Assembly (NCBI GenBank): GCA_003254925.1
Contig: QANZ01014861.1
Coordinates: forward strand, 58,944-122,943
Origin: Chamaecrista fasciculata
Lineage: Eukaryota > Streptophyta > Magnoliopsida > Fabales > Fabaceae
Direction of reading: 5' to 3'
DNA length: 64,000 nucleotides
Each line of letters opens with the position of its first letter. Within the stretch, counting starts at the first letter, position 1. A program made the translations under genes and the position numbers. This document shows, one piece after another, positions 34,701-45,602 of this stretch. Below the pieces are notes generated by a model, which did not search any database, was not told where the DNA came from, and saw nothing but the letters and a program-made list of their open reading frames with translations.

Positions 34701-36844
34701 ATGGCTCACAACGACTCCCTTCACGATCCCCTTTTGGATGACACCTCTGACTCCCAGGAGCACGCCCCTGGCTCTCAAGAGGACCAAGAACAGGAGGAAC
34801 ATCGGGAAGAGGGAGAACCCTCTCGAGTAGCGCCACTTGCGACCGGGATGGGTGCCACGGGCAAACTTTCTAGGCTATGGACATCATGTCCATCTTTCGT
34901 GGAATGATGAAGGAACAGACGGAATCTCTTCGTCGCGAATTCCAGAGCCTCTCCGTCCACAGCACGCCTTAGGGATCGAATCCCGGCCGCCGCAACACAA
35001 CGACTGGTTCGGCCCAAGACAACGCGCCCGCCGCCGGTTTTGAGGACGAGCCGGGTACCTTTATTCCCCAGAAGGGAACCTTCGCCTTGTCCATCCAACG
35101 TGACATTGTACCACAGGGCTTAAAGATGCCCGTCAAAATGGTGCCTTATGAATTAGCTGTAGATCCAAACTTGCACCTGAAGGCGTTCCACGCGAATGTC
35201 CAGTTGGCGTCCCTCATAGAGGGAAAGAAATGCAAACTCTTTCCCACCACACTCGGTCCAGAAGGACTCCACTGGTACGCCCGCCTGCCGGACTACTCTA
35301 TCAACAACTTTTACGAGCTGGAAGCTGCCTTTCTCAAGCGCTTCGCCACCAGCATTGTCTACAAGAAACCGTCAACTGTCATGGCGGACCTCATCCAAGG
35401 CTCCAGCGAGAGCCTCAGGGACTTCCTCAAGCGTTTTTCCGAGCGCTGTCATGAAGTGGAAGACGTGGAAGACAGCGTGGCCATCCACGCCTTCAAATAG
35501 GGCCTGCGCCCGGGAAACATTTCCAACGAGTTGGCGCTCGCCAACCAGAAGACCTTGGACGCGTTACTGAAGCAAGTCCGTGACTTCATACTCAAGGAGG
35601 ACAACCAGGTCGCCTCCAAGAGCCGCTTCAGTAAGCTCAAGGATATGCAGAATAGTCAGTCAAACACCCGGACCCAGAATGGCAATGGGAACGGTAGTCG
35701 GAAATGGAGGAGGCACGACCGCCCTTCCAACTCATCACCAGGATCCCAGCGCACGCCCTTCACCGGCAAATTCCCGACCTATCACATTCTCACTGTCTCT
35801 AGGTCGGAGATTTTGCGCACCTGCGGATCCCTCGACTTCTTCCCGATAGCCAGGCCGCTTCCTGTCAAGACCGGCCGCCCGAGGGACACCAGCAAGCACT
35901 GCCGGTACCATAACGGCTATGGCCATACTACGGATGAATGCATCTCTTTAAAAGATGCCATCGAACAGCTGATCCGCGACGGCCACTTGGCCGAATACAA
36001 GTAGAAGAAGCGGCCAGAATCTGATGGGGACGCCTCCCATCAAAAGAACAGGAAAGTCACCGAGAGCGGGAGCGATGGCACCAAGCACTCTAAGACGCCC
36101 GCCAGAAACGTAATCAACACCATCTCCGATGGAATTCACAGACATAAGACTCCCCATAACCGCAAAAACATCATGCGGTCGATCATGTGTATGCACTACA
36201 CGAGCAACAAATGCTCCCATGAGGACATCCACGCGCCCATCACCTTCACCCATGATGAACTGAAGCCCGTTGAATACGACGAGCCCATGGTCATCACGGC
36301 GCGCATAGGTGAAATTGACGTGCGGCGAATATTGGTGGACCAAGGGTCATCCTCGGACATCCTCTACTTCCACGCCCTCGAGCACCTGGGCATCCCCCTA
36401 AGCGCCCTCAAGCCCTTCAATGAGCCACTGATCGGCTTTGCCTGGACCAGGACGCCCGCTGAAGGAGTTCTCGAGAGCAAGCTCACCCTCGAGGGCGACG
36501 GCGATCCTCCCAGAACAGCAGCTATCTACGCCAGTTTCATCGTTGTAGCCGCACCGTCCGCCTACAACGCCATCCTTGGCCGCTCCAACCTCAACGCCTT
36601 CAGAGCAGTGATCTCCACTGCTCACTTACTCATGAAATTCCCTACTCGCTGGGGAACTGCGAGTATCCGAGGCGATCAACTTGAGGGTCGCCGATGCTAC
36701 GCCACAAGCCTGGCTCGAGTCATGATTGACCCCGGGTACCAGACCCGCCAGTTCATGGAAGGGAAACCAGACTCTCCTCCCCCGGAGCTCGCTGGAGAGG
36801 ACACAGACACGGGCGCATCGGAAATCACAGACCTCCGCGATGAA
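34701..36844 (+). pseudogene. gag-protease of gypsy element 1, broken
   Basis: Starts MAHNDSLHDPLLDD at 34701. A one-base deletion near 34863 shifts the frame compared with element 2. TAG stops follow at 34970-34972, 35498-35500 and 36002-36004, each where element 2 has a Gln codon. The pieces still show the gag core (KCKLFPTTLGPEGLHWYARL), a C-H-H-C knuckle-like motif (CRYHNGYGHTTDEC) and the aspartic protease site (ILVDQGSSSDILY). Confidence 0.88.
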
Positions 36845-37129
36845 ATACACCACACCAGTGGCTGATGCCCCCTGAATCAGCAGTTAACTCTAATGGGTGG
36901 ACTAGCCGCCCGGCCTTAAGATTAGTTGCAAGTTTTCTATTTTCATGTCTGTTATGTTTCAGTTTTTCCCTTCCCCTAAAATGCTTAAGGCCCCCCTTTT
37001 GTCATTTCCATGTATGCTCCGACCTACTCATGGCGGACGCCTTATTATATCAATGAAATCATTTATTCAATGAAGTCATTTTCCATTACAAGATCTCTTT
37101 ACTTACACATATCTTGTCTCACATCCTAG
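36845..37129 (+). other. intron-like spacer between protease and pol, donor lost
   Basis: It corresponds to the putative intron 45319-45602 of element 2. The acceptor CACATCCTAG|GTCGAGGG is kept, but the donor GAG|GTATGC has become GAA|ATACAC, so it should no longer splice here. Confidence 0.55.
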
Positions 37130-40100
37130 GTCGAGGGCGCACGCCCCAAACCTTCGGACACACTTGTCCAAATTCACTTCCCCGGACACCTGGAGCGAAC
37201 AGTGAGCATATCTGCGGATCTCACTGCCCAGCAGCAAGCCAGGTTATCCGACTTCCTACTCACCAACGACGATATTTTTGCATGGTCTGCGTCAGACATG
37301 CCCGGCGTTGATCCCCAGCTGGTCATGCATTACCTCGATATTGATGACTGCCCTGGCGTTTTTCAGAAGAAGCGAGTCCTGGGGTTAGAGCGGCAGCTCG
37401 CCGCAAAGGATGAAGTAAACAAACTGCTGGCGGCCGGGTTCATTCGGGAAACCAAATACCCTACCTGGCTATCCAACGTCGTTCTGGTCCCCAAACACAA
37501 CGACAAGTGGCGGATGTGTGTTGATTTCACGGACCTGAATAAGGCGACCCCCAAGGACCTTCATCCACTCCCTAGCATCGACAAGTTGGTGGACAACACC
37601 TGCGGGTACGCCACCTTGAGTTTCCTCGATGCCTTCTCAGGTTACAACCAGATCAGGATGAATCCTAAGGACGTCGACAAGACGGACTTCATCACCGAAC
37701 AGGGCATCTACTGCTACAACGTCATGCCCTTCGGCTTGAAGAACGCAGGCGCCACATACCAAAGAATGATGGACAAATTCTTCAAGAACAACATAGGCAA
37801 GAACATCGAAGTCTATGTTGACGACATGGTTGTCAAAACGAAGACCGATGGCGACCACCTGGACGATCTGCAGGAAATCTTCCAGATTCTTCGCCATTAC
37901 CGATTGCGCCTCAACCCTGCCAAGTGCGCTTTCGGGGTCGCCGGGGGCAAATTCCTAGGCTTCATGATCTCCCAGCGCGGGATAGAAGCCAACCCGGATC
38001 ACTGTCAGGCCATCATCGGCATGGCGTCCCCAAAAACACAGAAGGAGGTACAACGCCTCAACGGGCGCATAGCCGCGCTCCACCGCTTCCTGGCGAGGTC
38101 GGGCGACCGGTGCTTACCCTTCTTCAAAACTCTTAAAGGAGGGAAGAACTTCACTTGGACAGCCGAATGTGAACAAGCGTTAAAAGAACTGAAGGCATAT
38201 CTGAGCCGACTGCCAATTCTCACTACCCCTACGCCAGGTAAGCCGATCTATGTATACCTTGCCGCGACTGATGTGGCAGTAAGCTCCGTCTTGATCATTG
38301 AGGAACAAGACGAACAGCGACCAATCTACTTTTCCAGCAAAGTACTCACAGGCGCCGAGACTTGGTATCACTTACTTGAAAAGCTGGTGTACGCCCTACT
38401 CGTTTCCACGAGAAAGCTGCGACCCTACTGTCAACAGTACGTGATAATTGTCCGCACTGACCGTCCCATGAGGCAGATCATTCATCAGGCCGACATTGCG
38501 GGCCGCCTGGTCAACTGGTCGATCGAGCTTTCCGAATTCGGCCTCACCTTTGAACCATGACGTGCCGTTAAAGGACAAGCTCTCGCCGACTTCGTCGCTG
38601 AAATGACACCCGCCACTCCTGCCCCCATCGTGTGGAACCTCTACATTGACGGGGCCTCGTCCGCCAAGCTTCGCGGCGCAGGTGTTATTGTCGAGTCCCC
38701 TGACGGTTACACTATCGAGCATGCCATCGACATACGCTTTCCGGCCACAAACAATCAGGCCGAGTATGAAGCACTCATCGCTGCCCTCGAGCTCGCCGTG
38801 GGCATGGGCGCCCAGGATATTCACGTCTATAGTGACTCCCAGCTGGTAGTTGGCCACATGAAAGGAGACTTTGAGGCCAAGGAGCCCACTATCCTCAAAT
38901 ACGTGGAGAAGGCAAAATACATCCTCCGCCATCACCTCCGGGCCGCCCAATTATCGCACGTCCTACGTTCTAAGCCGAACGCCCGAGGCCGTTCATCCAT
39001 CATTCGCACCACTTTGGAACGCCCATCCATTGAAGGTCCCATGGTCCTAGCCATTGCGACAACTACTGATTGGCGCACGACAATCATGTCATACATCAGA
39101 GATGGCACTCTCCCGCCGGACAGGAACGAAGCCCGGAAGGTCGTATGCCGGGCTGCCCACTACTTCCTCTGGGGAAACGACCTTTATCGACGAGGTCACT
39201 CCATGCCCTGCCTCAGATGCGTGGGACCAGATGATGCGCGCCTCATCCTTGAAGAGCTCCACGAAGGACTCTGCGGTTCACACCAAGCAGCACCTACATT
39301 GAAGCGCAAAGTCCTCATCTCGGGGTACTATTGGCCCTCGATTATTCGGGACGCCACAGCGCTGGTGAAAACCTGTAGAAAGTGCCAAGAGCACGCTAAT
39401 CACATCCACATTCCAGGAGAGGACATGCGCCCAATGGAATCCCCTTGGCCCTTCGACGTATGGGGGATCGACATCCTCGGACCATTCCCGACCGCCACTG
39501 GCCAGCGGCGGTTCCTCATCGTCGCGATCGACCTTTTCACTAAATGGATCGAGGCTGAACCGGTCAAATCCATCAGCTCTGCCTAGATGAAAACTTTCGT
39601 CTTGCAGAACATACTGTCCCGCTTTGGCGTTCCCCAGCGAATCATCAGCGACAACGGACGCCAATTCATTAGCGAATCCTTCAGCGATTTCTGCGCTGAG
39701 TATGACATCTCCCTTGACAATACCTCAGTCGAGCACCCCTCGACTAACGGGCAAACCGAGCTCGCCAACCGCATCATCCTGAACAGGTTGAAGCGCAGAC
39801 TCGACAACGCTAAAGGTCGTTGGGCAGACGAGCTTCCAACCGTCCTGTGGTCTTACCGTATTACACCCCAAGAGTCTACAGGCGAGGCACCTTACACCCT
39901 TACCTACGGGTCGCCCGCCATGATCCCAGCCGAGACCGCCTTTCTCTCCGATAGAGTCTTGTACTACAATGAGGAGGCAAATCGAGGCTGTCGGGCGATC
40001 GCCTTAGATGAACTTGAAGAAGTACGTGAAATCGCCAGCATCCGGCAGGCTGCCTACAAAGAGCGCATGGCGAAGTACTTTAACAAAAGGGTTAAGCATC

Positions 40101-40303
40101 GGTCCTTTGAAATTGGCGATCTCGTCCTTCGCGACGTCGCCAACGATCGCTTGAACCGTTCGCACGGCAAGCTACACCCCAACTGGGAAGGCCCATATCG
40201 CATCGTCAAGGTTATTCCTGGTGGCGCATACCTACTTTCTACTGTGGACGGCCGCCGACTACCAAACCCCTGGAATGTCGCGAGCCTTAGAAAAGTATCT
40301 TGA
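37130..40303 (+). pseudogene. pol of gypsy element 1: RT, dual RNase H, integrase
   Basis: From the acceptor at 37130 the frame runs in phase into RT: FRET-type entry IRETKYPTWLSNVVLV, DFTDLNKATPKD, MPFGLKNAGATYQR, and the active site YVDDMV at about 37814-37831. The gypsy RNase H follows (FTWTAECEQALKELK). TGA at 38558-38560 ends this piece. A second RNase H of archaeal type starts at about 38640 (LYIDGASS, NQAEYEALIAAL, YSDSQLVV). Integrase has an HHCC-type finger, GIDILGPF, SDNGRQF and GQTELANR (D,D,E). TAG at 39584-39586 splits it. A 39-bp deletion at about 38970 removes the last RNase H motif. Confidence 0.92.
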
Positions 40304-40971
40304 CCGTACGGTTAACAACATCACACTTTGATTCATTTATGTACTCTTGCGTTTATGACATTCCTTGTACACTTTTATGTTGTGCAATTTTTCATTTCGT
40401 GTAACGATCGCCAGTATATTTACATTAATATATTCATGGCATTCTTTTCCACTTACTCGATTCATTCCAATTCACTTTTATTTCGTTTACACTAACTTAG
40501 GCACAACCTAATCTAAACGGCTTACAACACGTGAGTTATGCACGCTCCAATGAAGAGCTCGAAGGCCGGAGGGACGCCTCCATACGCTTTCTTTCTGGTG
40601 CCTCGCGCGCCCATGAGCCGAGAAGTTGATCATATGCCATGTTGGTCGATTACCTCGTGGCTGGCTAGCCCCCCAGTCCGATCGCCAACTCAGTTGGGCG
40701 GACACACACCCACATACATACATTTGCGCAAATATCACATATATCCAACAGTCTAAACTATCGCGAAACAAGCATAGTAACAAGCATTAATCAAAACATT
40801 GGCCTTACGGCCTCACATTAATCCTGGCCACACGGCCATAAAATCGGTCAATATTAAAGGGCTCCACACGACCTGTACAAATTCGACAAAAAAAAAGGGG
40901 CACACACGCCCACTACAGATTCAGAAAGGGGAACACACTCCTCAAGAATTACAAATTTTTTACAGGATGAC
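40304..40971 (+). other. untranslated spacer after integrase, element 1
   Basis: No coding frame is recognised. It is very similar to 48843-49474 in element 2 and separates the sense pol from the 3' end of the antisense ORF. It probably carries the 3' processing signals for the antisense transcript. Confidence 0.5.
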
Positions 40972-41696
40972 TTAGTCATCCGAAATCACTGTGGCGATCG
41001 CTCCCGGCACGTGCTCCCCGCTTCCCTCCCCGCCTCCGCTATTTGGGGCTATCGTTGGCTGCTCCACATCCGCTCCAACCCCCGCGGTGCTCTGCACGTC
41101 CACCGGCGCCACGTACCCCTCATCCCCTGGTCGGGGCTGCGACCGCCCTTCCGCCACCTCCAGCTCGTGGATTGACCAATCCTCGGGCATCTCCGGCATT
41201 GGCTCGCCAGGCTCGTCGTTATCCGCCCGCATACGGATCTCCTGCCCGCCATGCCCATCGGGAAGCACCTCGAAGGTGTAATCAATGCCCGCCTCATTGA
41301 GCTCAAGGTTCAACAAGTTCAGCTGCTTGCGGCAGTTCTCGAACCCTCGGGCAGTGGCATTCATATAAAACCAGTACCACTGCCTTCGCTCCTCCCGGCG
41401 CGCCCTCTCGAGCCTCTGGGCCTCCCCTGCCCGATATGCCTCGATCTCACCCTTTGCGGCTGCCGCTTCCCCCCTCTGTGACGTCGCCTCTCGGGCTGCT
41501 TCAGCAGCCTCTTGTTCCACCTTCTTCCTCCTCTCTCTTTCTCTCTTCCTCTCCTCCTCTAGCTTCTTCACCTTCCCTCGCTCGGCCTGCGCCTCCGCCA
41601 GCGCTTGGTCCCTGGCAGCTTCCAGTGCTCTCAGCTGCTCCACTCCCCCGACTGCCCTGGCCTCAGCCCTCAGATGGGCTACCTCCCTTGTGAGTT
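40972..41696 (-). pseudogene. antisense additional ORF (aORF) of gypsy element 1, truncated
   Basis: 223 codons on the minus strand match the C-terminal part of the element 2 aORF (49475-50440): a charged coiled-coil (EEERKRERERRKKVEQEAAEA), RRQWYWFYMNATARGFENCR, and an acidic tail ending VISDD. The N-terminal part is cut off at 41696 by the LTR junction. Confidence 0.85.
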
Positions 41697-42641
41697 TGAT
41701 GGAGATTGTGCCCTAGGGTCAATCATCTTTTAGATATGTTGGGAACATATCAATTAATTTATGGAGATAAATTAATGGTTATCATATTATTAGCATGTTT
41801 ACTATGATAACAGTCCATGATTAATTATGAGATAATTAATCTAAACAGTCCCTGGTCGCTCATTCGAGTGGGAGCTTGAATTGAACCAAGACCAGCATGA
41901 CCTCGGTGCATGAGATGCACGCACTAGATGCTGGGACGAGAGTCATGGTGCAATTATGTAAGAGTTACAAGTTGCTGGACCGACCCGGAGAGTCCTGCAT
42001 GGGTTCAGTCATTAGCTAGTCTCTCCTGTACAATCTGTCATGATGCCCTTAGACCTGAGGTCTTGACTATTCCGGCATTACAGTTGTCAAGCTTTGGCTT
42101 AGTCTAACGTTATCCGTAACAGGGTAGCCATAAGGGCTGNNNNNNNNNNNNNNNNNNNNNNNNNNNNNNNNNNNNNNNNNNNNNNNNNNNNNNNTAGAGA
42201 ATTTCGACTTTCTCTAAGAGTTAGAGAGAGAATTCGAACTTCCTCTAGAATTAGGGTTTTGAGAGAAGAATAGGCAAGAAGGAGTTCTTGTGGGGGGATT
42301 CTTCTTAGCGCCACCTCCAAGTCTGAATTATCAAGAAGGAGTTCTTGAAAATTCAGAGGTCTGTAGATTGGTCCCGGAAATTCTTTTGAGAAAAGAATTT
42401 GGAGGCTAGCACCTCGGTGATCAAAGAAACTGTTCGTGTGGATTACTGGCAGAGGGAGAACTCTGGGAGTGGACTCCGTGGAACTCGCCCCGTACAACCA
42501 TCGGTTTTGAAACTCTGAGGTATAACACTAACCAAAAGTTTTAAATTCTACTAGCGGATCCATTCGGGAATCATAGGACCTAGGCGTTTTTAATTATTTT
42601 ATTTTTGCTTCCGCTGCCTTAGGCGCCTAGGATTCCCAACA
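41697..42641 (+). mobile_element. LTR sequence with assembly gap, lying at the fusion of gypsy elements 1 and 2
   Basis: Begins TGATGGAGATTGTGCCCTAG and ends GGATTCCCAACA, complete LTR termini. 55 unknown bases occupy 42140-42194. The left 440 bp are nearly identical to 62197-62639. The flanking 5-mers differ (GAGTT and CGTGG), so this is not a simple insertion. Left and right neighbours come from different parts of the gypsy element. Confidence 0.85.
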
Positions 42642-43037
42642 CGTGGGTCACGGCCTTAGTCACACCCACAATCTCCAGTTTCCTGGCGCCCACCAAGCGA
42701 GAGGACACGCAATCACCCACGATTTCCTTGCTCCGCAAATCTCGGTCTCCACCACCTCCGCTGGTGGAGATCGTGTATTGCTACGTGGTGCGCCCCGCGT
42801 GCTGACCACCTCTCTCCCCCTGCTCTATAAATAGAGCTCAACTCAACAGTTTAAGGTTAGCTACTCTTTACATCCCAAAATTCTCTTACTCTCATATTTC
42901 TCACATACTAACTTGAGCGTCGGAGTATTCTTCGCAGGGCCCCCCTGTGAAGTTCTTGCAGATACTTGGACGATCATTTGCTCTCGCAGCCTACATCCGT
43001 TGAACTAGGTAAGTGAAACCCATTTTCTAGTTTATCA
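42642..43037 (+). repeat. 5' LTR of gypsy element 2, 5'-truncated (396 of about 536 bp)
   Basis: Its first base aligns with 53379 in the 3' LTR. TATA box at 42826-42834 (TATAAATAG). Ends TTTATCA before the PBS TGGCGCCGTCTGTGGGG (43039-43055). It has lost the outer U3 part, including half of the inverted repeat. Confidence 0.9.
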
Positions 43038-43320
43038 TTGGCGCCGTCTGTGGGGACACTTTCCTCCTCACCTGCTGAACTCCACGAGCTCTCGCGCTCG
43101 CCTTTTATCGCTTTTTTACAAAAGCTAACTCACCCACGTTTACCTTGTTGAACTAGGTGACTCTCACTTTGCTATAGCTCACGACGACTCCCTTCGCGAT
43201 CCCCTTTTGGATGACCCCACTGACTCCTAGGAGCACGCCCCTGGCTCTCAAGAGGACCAAGAACAGGAGGAACATCGGGAAGAGGGAGAACCCGCTCGAG
43301 TAGCGCCACTTGCGATCGGG

Positions 43321-45318
43321 ATGGGTGCCACGGGCCAAACTTTCCAAGCTATGGACATCATGTCCATCTTTCGTGGAATGATGAAGGAAGAGACAGAATC
43401 TCTTCGTCGCGAATTCCAAAGTCTCTCTGTCCACAGCACACCTCAGGGATCGAATCCCGGCCGCCGCAACACAACGGCTGGTTCGGCCCAGGACAACGCG
43501 CCCGCCGCCGGTTTTGAGGATGAGCCAGGTACCTTTATTCCCCAGAAGGGACCTTTCGCCTTGTCCATCCAGTGTGACATTGTACCACAGGGCTTTAAGA
43601 TGCCCGTCAAAATGGTGCCTTACGAACCAGCTACAGACCCAAACCTGCACCTGAAGGCGTTCCACGCTAATGTCCAGTTGGCGTCCCTCACAGAGGGAAA
43701 GAAATGCAAACTCTTTCCCACCACACTCAGCCCAGAAGGACTCCACTGGTACGCCCGCCTGCCGGACTACTCTATCAACAACTTTGACGAGCTGGAAGCC
43801 ACCTTTCTCAAGCGCTTCGCCACCAGCATTGTCTACAAGAAACCGTCAACTGTTATGGCGGACCTCATCCAAGGCTCCAACGAGAGCCTCAGAGACTTCC
43901 TCAAGCGTTTTTCCGAGCGCTGTCATGAAGTGGAAGACCTGGAAGACAGCGTGGCCATCCACGCCTTCAAACAGGGCCTACGCCCGGGAAACGTCTCTAA
44001 TGAGTTGGCGCTCGCCAACCCGAAGAGCTTGGACGCGTTACTGAAGCAAGTTCGGGACTTCATACTAAAGGAGGACAACCAGGTCGCCTCCAAGAGCCGC
44101 TTCAGTAAGCTCAAGGATATGCAGAATAGTCAGTCAAACGGCCGGACCCAGAATGGCAATGGGAACGGTATCGGGAAATGGAGGAGGCACGACCGCCCTT
44201 CCAACTCATCACCAGGATCCCAGCGCACGCCCTTCACCGGCAAATTCCCGACCTATCACATTCTCACTGTCTCTAGGTCGGAGATTTTGCGCACCTGCGG
44301 ATCCCTCGACTTCTTCCCGATAGCCAGGCCGCTTCCTGTCAAGACCGGCCGCCCGAGGGACACCAGCAAGCACTGCCGGTACCATAACGGCTATGGCCAT
44401 ACTACGGATGAATGCATCTCTTTAAAAGATGCCATTGAACAGCTGATCCGCGACGGCCACTTGGCCGAATACAAACAAAAGAAGAGGCCAGAATCTGATG
44501 GGGACGCCTCCCATCAAAAGAACAGGAAAGTCACCGAGAGCGGGAGCGGTGGTACCAAGCACTCTGAGATGCCCGCCAGGAACGTGATAAACACCATCTC
44601 CGGTGGGATTATCAGACATAAGACCCCCCATAACCGCAAAAACATCATGAGGTCGATCATGTCTATGCCCTACACGAGCAACAAATGCTCCCATGAGGAC
44701 ATCCACGCGCCCATCACCTTCACCCATGATGAACTGAAGCCCGTTGAATACGACGAGCCCATGGTCATCACGGCGCGCATAGGTGAAATTGATGTACGGC
44801 GAATCTTGGTGGACCAAGGGTCATCCTCGGACATCCTCTACTTCCATGCCTTCGAACACCTGGGCATCCCCCTAAGCGCCCTCAAGCCCTTCAATGAGCC
44901 ACTGATCGGCTTTGCCGGGACCAGGACGCCCGCTGAAGGAGTTCTCGAGACCAAGCTCACCCTCGAGGGCGATGGCGATCCTCCCAGAACAGCAGCTATC
45001 TATGCCAGCTTCATCGTTGTAGCCGCCCCGTCCGCCTACAACGCCATCCTTGGCCGCTCCAACCTCAACGCCTTCAGAGCAGTGATCTCCACTGCTCACT
45101 TACTCAGGAAATTCCCTACTCGCTGGGGAACTGCGAGTATCCGGGGCGATCAACTTGAAGGTTTCCGATGCTACGCCACAAGTCTGGCTCGAGTCATGAT
45201 TGACCCCGGGTACCAGACCCGCCAGTTCATGGAAGGAAAACCATACTCTCCTCCCTCGGAGTTCTCTGGAGAGGACACAGACACGGGCGCATCGGAAATC
45301 ACGGACCTCCGCGATGAG
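43321..45318 (+). CDS. gag-protease polyprotein of gypsy element 2
   Basis: The longest intact frame here: 666 codons to the putative splice donor, or 675 to the stop at 45346-45348. Retrotrans_gag domain about residues 105-220, CHHC knuckle-like motif 352-365, retropepsin-like site DQGSS at 498-502, then LGRSNLNAFRAVISTAHL. The ancestral start was about 49 codons upstream (element 1, 34701). Here that ATG has become ATA at 43174-43176 and a TAG lies at 43228-43230, so the ATG at 43321 is now the first usable start. Role: virus-like particle assembly and polyprotein cleavage. Confidence 0.85.
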
Positions 45319-45602
45319 GTATGCCACACCAGTTGCTGTTGCCCCTGAATCAGCAGCTAACTCTAATGGGTGGACTAGCCGCCCGGCCTTAAGATTAGTT
45401 GTAAGTTTTCCATTTTCATGTCTGTTCTGTTACAGTTTTTCCCTTCCCCTAAAATGGTTAAGGCCCCCCTTTTGTCATTTCCATGTATGCTCCGACCTAC
45501 TCATGGCGGACGCCTTATTATATCAATGAAATCATTTATTTAATGAAATCATTTTCCATTACAAGATCTCTTTACTTACACATATCTTGTCTCACATCTT
45601 AG
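45319..45602 (+). other. putative 284-bp intron between protease and pol
   Basis: Donor GAG|GTATGCC and acceptor CACATCTTAG|GTCGAGG. Removal joins codon 666 of gag-protease in phase 0 to a frame (VEGA..PSDTLVQIHFPGH) that continues into RT at 45771. Introns at this place are known in Ogre/Tat elements. It is unproven here and contains in-frame stops if retained. Confidence 0.6.

Larger units (their letters stand above)
33967..41696 (+). mobile_element. Ty3/gypsy Tat-lineage retrotransposon 1 (3' end missing)
   Basis: 5' LTR, PBS, gag-protease, intron-like spacer, RT, two RNase H domains, integrase, then an opposite-strand ORF. Two RNase H domains and an antisense additional ORF are published marks of the Tat lineage (Retand and relatives). 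The element stops within the antisense ORF at 41696, where another LTR begins. Its own 3' LTR is absent. At least five stops and one frameshift make it non-autonomous. Confidence 0.9.

Noticed and set aside
36398..39807. Many 60-184 codon minus-strand frames opposite gypsy pol
   Set aside because: GC-rich shadows of the pol reading frame; only the aORF downstream has independent domain support.
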